From the NCBI GenBank assembly GCA_028683635.1, contig JAQUHL010000064.1:1-8543 (forward strand): a DNA stretch of 8,543 bases, written 5' to 3'. The stretch's first letter is position 1; the number at the start of each line of letters is the position of its first letter. A program made the translations under genes and the position numbers. Shown one piece after another: positions 1 through 5,072 of the stretch. The notes under the pieces are model-generated. The model was not told the origin of the DNA. It was given only the letters and a program-made list of their open reading frames with translations, and did not search any database. Source of the stretch: Candidatus Cloacimonadota bacterium (GTDB lineage: Bacteria; Cloacimonadota; Cloacimonadia; Cloacimonadales; Cloacimonadaceae).

Positions 1-163
1 AGATGCCGGTGATGCTTTCCTTCTGTTGGTCCAGAGTCTCCATCTCGGATTTGATCTTATCGCTTTCCCGATAGGTAGTTAGCACCAACCAAATCGAGAA
101 AGCCATCACCATCAACATGAGGACGATGATGGATGTAAGCATCCGGCGAAACGTCTTGAACAT
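1..163 (-). CDS. N-terminus of an unrecognised single-pass membrane protein (partial)
   Basis: Only the first 54 codons are inside the window; the gene continues past the left edge. The product begins MFKTFRRMLT, then has a strongly hydrophobic, Met-rich stretch at about residues 9-30 that reads as one transmembrane helix or uncleaved signal anchor. Positive residues (K3, R6, R7) precede it, suggesting a cytoplasmic N-terminus. After it comes a charged, probably coiled-coil segment (residues 31-50, rich in E, K, D and Q). This start is favoured because an in-frame TGA lies six codons upstream and no other ATG follows before the hydrophobic segment; the Shine-Dalgarno (AAGAAA) is weak. This plan is common in sensor kinases, chemoreceptors and division proteins, but nothing seen here decides among them. 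It lies 109 nt downstream of the ferritin-like gene on the same strand and could share its transcript. Confidence 0.6.
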   Translation of the reverse strand, partial: MFKTFRRMLTSIIVLMLMVMAFSIWLVLTTYRESDKIKSEMETLDQQKESITGI

Positions 164-183
164 ATATTTCTTTTTGAATCAAT

Positions 184-198
184 GGCAGATACTCTGCC
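184..198. repeat. Short perfect hairpin upstream of the membrane-protein gene
   Basis: A 6-bp perfect inverted repeat (GGCAGA / TCTGCC) with a 3-nt loop lies in the 109-nt gap between the two minus-strand genes, about 20 nt before the start codon at 163. On the minus strand it directly follows a Shine-Dalgarno-like AGAAGGAG (about 203-210). It has no T-run after it on either strand, so it is not a classic terminator. It may influence translation or mRNA stability; that is inference. Confidence 0.35.
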
Positions 199-272
199 TC
201 ATCTCCTTCTAAGTCTATGGGGTTTTGTACGCAATGATGCCAGTGGATGAAGAAGCCAATTTAAGTCAAGAT

Positions 273-764
273 CTAATAATCCTCGAGCCTACCAAATTCT
301 GGGCTCTCAACCCATTGCTCGGGTCTCAGCAGAAGGTCGATGATGTTTCCCAGCAGGATTAGCTGTTTCCGCTTGCGGATGATAAGCTGGTTCAAAAAGG
401 CTACAAACCCGGGATCGGAGACCTGGGACAGGGCTTCTTCATAGGATTGCAGAGAGCGTTTTTGAATGTCCTGGGCAAAGCGGTAAAGAGCAAGATGGTC
501 AATATCGCAGGAGAATTCGTTGATCCTGGCTTTGAACTGGTAAAAGATGTTTCGGGAGGAGATAAAGAAATCGCTACCGGGAAAATCCGGTTTCCCATCT
601 TTCTGCCAGGCTTCCAAAAGACCAAGCTGGGTTTTTTGTTCTACGGCAAGCATATTGAGGATGCTCTTCACACCTTCATTGTATGAACATTTATGTATCA
701 GGCTTTGGAAATACTCAAGCCCTGTGCTTTCTATTTCGATTGCGGTGGCAATGATATTTTTCAT
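273..764 (-). CDS. Ferritin-like / rubrerythrin-like four-helix protein with a degenerate metal site
   Basis: A 163-residue, all-helical-looking protein with the two-fold helix-pair pattern of the rubrerythrin/ferritin-like family. Helix A starts around residue 5 (AIEIE..GLEYF), helix B follows around 32-54 (LNMLAVEQ), helix C around 91-112 (FAQDIQKRS..SYEEAL) and helix D around 118-146. The C-terminal WVESPEF segment (151-157) also resembles rubrerythrin-like proteins. Family members normally bind two irons and act in peroxide or iron handling. Aligned by eye, only E12 of helix A survives as a ligand: the helix B ExxH reads Q43..Q46, the helix C Glu reads Q101, and the helix D ExxH reads K131..Q134. 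A catalytic diiron role is therefore doubtful. The start is well supported by AAGGAG seven nt upstream of the ATG at 762-764. It is the first gene of a possible two-gene minus-strand unit. An alternative is a generic helical protein unrelated to ferritins. Confidence 0.65.
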   Translation of the reverse strand: MKNIIATAIEIESTGLEYFQSLIHKCSYNEGVKSILNMLAVEQKTQLGLLEAWQKDGKPDFPGSDFFISSRNIFYQFKARINEFSCDIDHLALYRFAQDIQKRSLQSYEEALSQVSDPGFVAFLNQLIIRKRKQLILLGNIIDLLLRPEQWVESPEFGRLEDY

Positions 765-799
765 GGTGTTTCTCCTTGAGATTCGATGCTTTGCGTAAT

Positions 800-822
800 C
801 TTATCTCTATATTCAAGATAAG
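800..822. promoter_or_regulatory. 7-bp inverted repeat upstream of the ferritin-like gene (possible operator)
   Basis: CTTATCT at 800-806 and AGATAAG at 816-822 form a perfect 7-bp inverted repeat with a 9-nt AT-rich spacer. It sits 36-58 nt upstream of the ferritin-like start codon, within the likely promoter region. Size and placement suit a dimeric repressor site. It does not match the Fur or PerR consensus well, so no regulator is named. Confidence 0.35.
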
Positions 823-978
823 GTTTTGACACACTTTGGCAAACCATATTTACCTGCCCGATGTTTAAATATGTAAGACCGTTGCACATCCCGATTCATC
901 GAAATACAGGCATCCAAATATGCTGGTTGTGAGGCTAATTTTTGTAAAACTATTCCCGCCCACCACCCTAAAAGGAGT

Positions 979-991
979 AGGGCTTCGCCCT
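979..991. repeat. GC-rich hairpin AGGGC-TTC-GCCCT
   Basis: A 5-bp stem with a 3-nt loop in an otherwise AT-rich intergenic stretch, flanked by C-rich sequence on the left (CCCGCCCACCACCC, 956-969). There is no T-run after it, so it is not a good terminator. It could be part of a dispersed palindromic repeat; a single copy in this window cannot show that. Confidence 0.3.
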
Positions 992-1064
992 TCAACCCAT
1001 AATTCAATGGTCTTTATATTTTTATGTTTGGAACAAGATGTGCAATACAAGAAACCAAAGTTTT

Positions 1065-1074
1065 ACAATATTGT
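1065..1074. promoter_or_regulatory. 10-bp perfect palindrome ACAATATTGT upstream of the secreted-protein gene
   Basis: A perfect palindrome centred 55 nt before the start codon at 1124, in the expected promoter or leader region. Two further base pairs match beyond one mismatch on each side (TTTACAATATTGTGAA). It could be a regulator-binding site; the sequence is AT-rich, so chance is a real possibility. Confidence 0.25.
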
Positions 1075-1123
1075 GAACACAGGCAATATCGCAGGATTTA
1101 TACTAACCCAAAGGGGAGGATTT

Positions 1124-4114
1124 ATGAAACCGTGTTTATTCACTCTAATGCTGGTTTTGGTGAGCCTTAGCCTGGTAGCTGAACCGGTATGGGATGCACC
1201 ACTCGTGGTTCGCGAAAGCCGTGAAATCTTTTATCAGGGAAGCTGGACTCCCACGACAGACGATTGTGTGATCCGAGTCTGGTCGGAAGTAGTACAGGGA
1301 GACAGGGAAATTGTGGCAGCCAAGATTCATCCGGATGGGACGACTCTTTGGCGCAACTTAATCGTCTGCAAGGAAGGAGTCCAGAATGAGCCCCAGATTA
1401 CCAAAACCCTGGACAACAATTACCTCGTCATCTGGCAAGATTATAACGATTCTTATGACGCCGATATCTATGCCCAGAAGATCTCGCTCAGCGGGCAGAT
1501 CCTTTGGGCAGAGGACGGGATTCCCATTAGCAATACCTATAGTGACAAAGTGCAGATCCAGTTACTGTCCAATCCTGATGCTGATCCTTATATTACCTGG
1601 CTCGGTTATGGAACTCAAGGTTGGTGCCTGTTTGGGCAGAAACTCAGCCCCACAGGAGAAACCCTGTGGCAGGACAACGGACTGGTGCTGATCAATGATC
1701 CCCATAGTTATTCAGCCCTGGTCGATGCTAATGCCGGGCTGATGATCTCCTATACCAAATACATAGATGGCACAATCAAAACCTATGCCCAACACTTTGA
1801 TGCCCAGGGGCAACCACTATGGACTCAGCCTTTGGTTTTCCTGCCGGAAATAGCGCAATCCCGGTTGCATAACATCACCAGGTTATCAGATGGCAGCTAT
1901 CTTGTTTGTATCCAACATTTTGACGATAGCCTCGGTGGAATATCCCTCAAGCTCTGCAGATTTGATGGTGCAGGAAACTTCCTCTGGACAGAGCCGGTCA
2001 GTTTGATGAGTGGGATCACAAACAACATCGATTGCATCGAACTCACTGCCACGAATAGTGATATTTTCTTCACAGCATCGGTTTTGGACATTGAAGTGGT
2101 CACTCAGACGATTTTCTGCCATAAGCTGAACTATACAGGCGAAAAGCTCTGGGGTGCGGATGGGATCCAGATTGCTGAGCCGATTGCGCTCAAATCTGAG
2201 CTTCGGCATTGTCCAGATACCGAGGGTGGAATCTATCTGGCCTGGACGGAATATGGCAACTATGAGATCGACCAAAAGATCAAAGCCCAGCATATTTCCA
2301 GCAGCGGCAGCCCGCTTTGGGATGCCAGCAGCGGATTGATCTGCGATCTTGGAGGTCACAGGTTGATGCGCTGCATATCCTATTTGGGAGGCCTTGTCCA
2401 GATAGCCTGGGAAGGCGAACATGAAGGCCAGAAGGGTATCTATCAGCAAGTGCTCAGTCCTGCCGGGCAACACACGCTGGACGCTAATGGCGAAGCCATC
2501 AGCACTGGTCTGGCTGGTTCTATGCTGAGGCACTCCCTGAGGATGATCAGAAGAGCCAATGATACTGCCGTTTTCTGGATAGATCAAAGAGCAGATGGTG
2601 GTACCTACAACCTATACTGCCAGATCGTCTCAGATGATGGCCAATTCCTGCTTGAGGATAATGGTCTCAACCTTGGGATCTGCAATGAACATAACGAAGA
2701 TGCTTATGACGTCGTGCTTGGTACTGATAACGAACTGGGAGTTGTCTTCCCCTCGTCTCTGGATGGCTTTGAATCCATCAGATTTCTGGTTATCGATAGT
2801 GCGGGAGACGTCGTCACAAACATCAGTGCCGGAGCGGCCCTCACAACCCAGATAAAACCCCGGATTTCTTATGAGGCAGGATCATTTTATCTGGGCTGGA
2901 ACGATTTTTCCTATGGCTGTGCCCAGGTCTTTGGCCAAAAGATTACTCAGGGTGAGCTGATGTGGGGACCGAATGGGATCCAACTTACCGGTAATCCTCC
3001 CGGGCAATATCTGGATAACATGTTGGAAGCAGTATCCGGGAGATATTATTCATTTATCCATACAACGCAAAGTCCTTCCTATGAACCGAGAACCTTGCTT
3101 CTCGAACCCTCGGGCCTACCTGCTCCAGGGTGGAATAAGGAGGGAAACAGCGTCATGTCCGCCCAGCCTGGATATCATCTGTCTTTCGATTTGAAGTCCA
3201 GTATTAAGGACGGAGATATCTATCTCTCCTGGCATGGATATTATGGATCAGAATTTGAATTGAGTCACTATCTCCAGAAAGTGGGAGCAGATGGAACCCT
3301 GCTATGGGGAGAAGATGCTTACGTATGCTATACCGAACCGATGAGCCAGTACTATCAAATCTACCAAACCGATGAAGCTCTGTTTTTGCTGACAGCGCTT
3401 GAGGAGCTTGCAACCAACCACGTCGAATATGCTCTGATGGGGCTCCAGGATAATGGCTCTTTGTTCTGGCCAGAAACTCTGCTCATCGAAACCCAATGTC
3501 ATACTGTCGGAGATATGGATCTTTCCGGATTTTCCGATGGTGATTTTCTGGTGGGTGTAAGCTCCTATGATAACCATTGGCAGTCACATTACTACACTGT
3601 AGACAGGTTGGGTACCATCAGTTCACCTCCGGGTGGATTCAGCCTCAGCAGACCTAATATGCAAAACAGCGACATTGCCTGCCAGGGTTTCGGGGAATAT
3701 GCTCTCATCGGTTGGGATGAATTCTATTATGAATTGTATCCCCAGAGAGGAGATGCCATCCCGCATTTTACCGGATTGTTTCTGATGAAGGCACAAAATC
3801 CCTCCATGTCCAAGCCGGATGAAGGACAGCTTCCAGTTCCCAACCTGGCATTGGGTAACTATCCCAATCCCTTCAACCCCAATACCACGATCTCCTTCAT
3901 CCTGCCCCAGGCGCAGACAGCGAAACTCAATATCTACAACCTCAAAGGCCAGTTGACCAAAACCCTCCACCAGGGGAAGCTATCAAAAGGGAAACATGAG
4001 TTTTCCTGGAATGGTACAGATCAAAATGGCTCACCCGCCGCCAGCGGAGTATATTTCCTCCGCCTGGAAACAGGAGGGAATTCCTATCAGAGCAAGATGC
4101 TGATGCTGAAATAA
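1124..4114 (+). CDS. Secreted ~54-residue-repeat (probable beta-propeller) protein with C-terminal sorting domain
   Basis: A 996-residue exported protein. The start is fixed by AAGGGGAGGA ending 3 nt before ATG 1124 and by the signal peptide that begins there: MK, a hydrophobic core at about 5-18, then likely cleavage after A19. The body is built of repeats marked by a G..LW motif, seen at residues 75, 127, 181, 232, 287, 342, 398, 613, 727 and 781, with weaker copies near 451, 509, 563 and 669. The period is about 54 residues and the repeats carry recurring W.(D/E) and (A/G)QK(I/L) patterns typical of beta-sheet blades. Residues 912-996 form an FlgD-Ig-like/type IX-style sorting tail: NYPNPFNP, then TISF, LNIYNLKGQ, W.G.D..G, GVYFLRL and a basic end. 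By family knowledge such tails direct export across the outer membrane and surface attachment. The ligand is unknown; adhesion or a scaffold role is inference. A strong terminator follows, so it is probably monocistronic. Confidence 0.85.
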   Translation: MKPCLFTLMLVLVSLSLVAEPVWDAPLVVRESREIFYQGSWTPTTDDCVIRVWSEVVQGDREIVAAKIHPDGTTLWRNLIVCKEGVQNEPQITKTLDNNYLVIWQDYNDSYDADIYAQKISLSGQILWAEDGIPISNTYSDKVQIQLLSNPDADPYITWLGYGTQGWCLFGQKLSPTGETLWQDNGLVLINDPHSYSALVDANAGLMISYTKYIDGTIKTYAQHFDAQGQPLWTQPLVFLPEIAQSRLHNITRLSDGSYLVCIQHFDDSLGGISLKLCRFDGAGNFLWTEPVSLMSGITNNIDCIELTATNSDIFFTASVLDIEVVTQTIFCHKLNYTGEKLWGADGIQIAEPIALKSELRHCPDTEGGIYLAWTEYGNYEIDQKIKAQHISSSGSPLWDASSGLICDLGGHRLMRCISYLGGLVQIAWEGEHEGQKGIYQQVLSPAGQHTLDANGEAISTGLAGSMLRHSLRMIRRANDTAVFWIDQRADGGTYNLYCQIVSDDGQFLLEDNGLNLGICNEHNEDAYDVVLGTDNELGVVFPSSLDGFESIRFLVIDSAGDVVTNISAGAALTTQIKPRISYEAGSFYLGWNDFSYGCAQVFGQKITQGELMWGPNGIQLTGNPPGQYLDNMLEAVSGRYYSFIHTTQSPSYEPRTLLLEPSGLPAPGWNKEGNSVMSAQPGYHLSFDLKSSIKDGDIYLSWHGYYGSEFELSHYLQKVGADGTLLWGEDAYVCYTEPMSQYYQIYQTDEALFLLTALEELATNHVEYALMGLQDNGSLFWPETLLIETQCHTVGDMDLSGFSDGDFLVGVSSYDNHWQSHYYTVDRLGTISSPPGGFSLSRPNMQNSDIACQGFGEYALIGWDEFYYELYPQRGDAIPHFTGLFLMKAQNPSMSKPDEGQLPVPNLALGNYPNPFNPNTTISFILPQAQTAKLNIYNLKGQLTKTLHQGKLSKGKHEFSWNGTDQNGSPAASGVYFLRLETGGNSYQSKMLMLK

Positions 4115-4137
4115 ACATCTGTATATAAAGACAATAG

Positions 4138-4166
4138 AAAGGCCCGGATCTGAGATCCGGGCTTTT
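4138..4166 (+). terminator. Intrinsic terminator of the secreted-protein gene
   Basis: A 9-bp perfect GC-rich stem (GCCCGGATC at 4142-4150 with GATCCGGGC at 4154-4162) and a 3-nt TGA loop, followed by TTTT and then CTTC. An A-run before the stem (4138-4140) extends the pairing and could allow some function on the opposite strand. It lies 24 nt after the stop codon and separates this gene from the cas operon. Confidence 0.9.
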
Positions 4167-4177
4167 CTTCTGGCGCG

Positions 4178-4202
4178 GGGCAGGTTTCTCCCCGGGCAGG
4201 TT
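4178..4202. repeat. Pair of 9-bp direct repeats GGGCAGGTT
   Basis: GGGCAGGTT occurs at 4178-4186 and again at 4194-4202, a 16-nt period, just after the terminator. The interval also allows a weak 5-bp hairpin (CGGGG 4176-4180 with CCCCG 4190-4194). No function is evident; it is too short and too few in copy to be a CRISPR array. Confidence 0.4.
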
Positions 4203-4295
4203 GCTGCTAAAAGAACTTCATCTCTTTGGCAATCAGGGACGCTACTTTTTTTGAACAGTCTCGCACCGAGCCGTGAAGAGTGAAAATGAAAAAGC

Positions 4296-4323
4296 TTGAC
4301 AACTCATTGCCCAATCCAAGAAT
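4296..4323 (+). promoter_or_regulatory. Candidate promoter of the cas operon
   Basis: A perfect -35 hexamer TTGACA (4296-4301) is followed, after 16 nt, by AAGAAT (4318-4323), which matches the -10 consensus at four of six positions. Transcription would start near 4330 and leave a leader of about 70 nt before cas6. It is the only good candidate between the terminator at 4138-4166 and the operon. The housekeeping consensus may not fully apply in this phylum. Confidence 0.45.
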
Positions 4324-4399
4324 TGTATCCGTCCGTTTTTTCCGGGGCATTAGTTATGGGGCAGTTTCGATCTCAAACCTCGGAGACAAGGAGTTTTGT

Positions 4400-5071
4400 A
4401 TGACTCAAAAGCTAAGATACCTGATAGTCAGATTTGGCGACGTATCCATGAACGCTTCGGATCTTCCCAAGCTAAGGGGGTTTTTCGCACGGAAATTCTC
4501 TGAGGACCATCTCTTTCACAATCACTTGCCTTGCGGGTCCCAATCCTATGCCTTTCCTCGCGTCCAGTATCGATTGATTGATGGCTCACCTGCTCTGATC
4601 GGGTTTCGTGAGGGGATAGACGTACTTAAAAAGGTTTTTTTTGAAGTAGATTCACTGGAGATCAATGGTCTCACGATCTCTGTGAATGAGCGGCAGATCA
4701 CACTCCGTGAAGCTGAATTGGGACAATGCTCAAACCCCCAAAGCTATAGTTTTGCCTCGCCGTGGATGGCCCTTAATCAGGATAACGACCGTGAGTATTT
4801 CAAGCTCAGTCAAAGTCACCAACATGAAAAACTGCTCAGCATTCTCAAAGGCAATCTGGTGACCCTCTCCAAAGGCCTGGACTACACGATCCCAGACCGG
4901 GATGGCCTTAAAGCCGAGGGAAACTTCAGACAGGTAACCGTCAATTTCCACAACATCCCAATGCACTGCTTCTATGGGGATTTTTCGGTAAACTTCATGA
5001 TTCCCGAACTACTGGGGCTGGGAAAACAGAGCGCCAGGGGATTTGGGGTGGTAAGAGAACTCAGGAGGTAA
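4400..5071 (+). CDS. cas6: CRISPR pre-crRNA endoribonuclease Cas6 (Cas6b type)
   Basis: A 223-residue protein that by family cleaves the CRISPR repeat in the long precursor RNA and stays on the 3' handle of the crRNA. The N-terminal part shows the Cas6b pattern: LPKLRGFFARKF (22-33), LFHNHL (38-43), then YAFPRVQY (50-57) and PALIGFREG (64-72). The C-terminal end has the glycine-rich loop of Cas6 proteins, G206-L-G208-KQSAR-G214-F-G216. Histidines H40 and H42 are conserved in this family and one may serve in catalysis; H37, H140 and H142 are others to consider. The start at ATG 4400 is chosen because AAGGAG lies six nt upstream and the conserved N-terminal strand starts there. In-frame GTG 4280 and ATG 4286 would place the candidate promoter inside the gene. 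First gene of the operon; it ends one nt before cas8b, whose Shine-Dalgarno lies inside its last codons. Confidence 0.9.
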   Translation: MTQKLRYLIVRFGDVSMNASDLPKLRGFFARKFSEDHLFHNHLPCGSQSYAFPRVQYRLIDGSPALIGFREGIDVLKKVFFEVDSLEINGLTISVNERQITLREAELGQCSNPQSYSFASPWMALNQDNDREYFKLSQSHQHEKLLSILKGNLVTLSKGLDYTIPDRDGLKAEGNFRQVTVNFHNIPMHCFYGDFSVNFMIPELLGLGKQSARGFGVVRELRR

Positions 5072-5072
5072 A

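Larger units (their letters stand above)
765..1123. other. Divergent intergenic region, no convincing gene
   Basis: This 359-nt stretch separates the minus-strand ferritin-like gene from the plus-strand secreted-protein gene and should contain both promoters. Open frames across it on either strand lack Shine-Dalgarno sites and recognisable products. The long plus frame that continues upstream of 1124 (from an ATG at 920) is only an accidental extension. The region holds the inverted repeat at 800-822, a GC-rich hairpin at 979-991 and a 10-bp palindrome at 1065-1074. A TTGACA hexamer occurs at 826-831, and a TATGTTTG (1023-1030) resembles the Bacteroidetes -7 motif, but neither has a good partner element, so no promoter is assigned. 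Confidence 0.6.

Noticed and set aside
203..210. Short leader peptide (seven codons) before the membrane-protein gene
   Set aside because: The AGAAGGAG directly abuts the ATG, leaving no spacer for initiation; no run of regulatory codons is present.
813..1050. Small minus-strand open frames in the divergent intergenic region
   Set aside because: They have no ribosome-binding site and no recognisable features, and they cross the GC-rich hairpin; probably chance.
920..1123. 68-residue upstream extension of the secreted protein
   Set aside because: It would bury the signal peptide in the middle of the protein. ATG 1124 has a near-perfect Shine-Dalgarno and is followed at once by a signal sequence.
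1886..2587. 233-codon open frame on the minus strand
   Set aside because: It is antisense to the repeat protein, has no recognisable domain or Shine-Dalgarno, and is explained by codon bias of the real gene.
4176..4202. Possible CRISPR repeat or second terminator
   Set aside because: Only two 9-bp copies with a 16-nt period, far shorter than CRISPR repeats and spacers; the 5-bp hairpin has a 9-nt loop and no T-run.
4280..4399. N-terminal extension of cas6 from GTG 4280 or ATG 4286
   Set aside because: No proper Shine-Dalgarno precedes these codons. The extension has no Cas6 features and would contain the best promoter; ATG 4400 has AAGGAG six nt upstream and starts at the conserved N-terminal strand.
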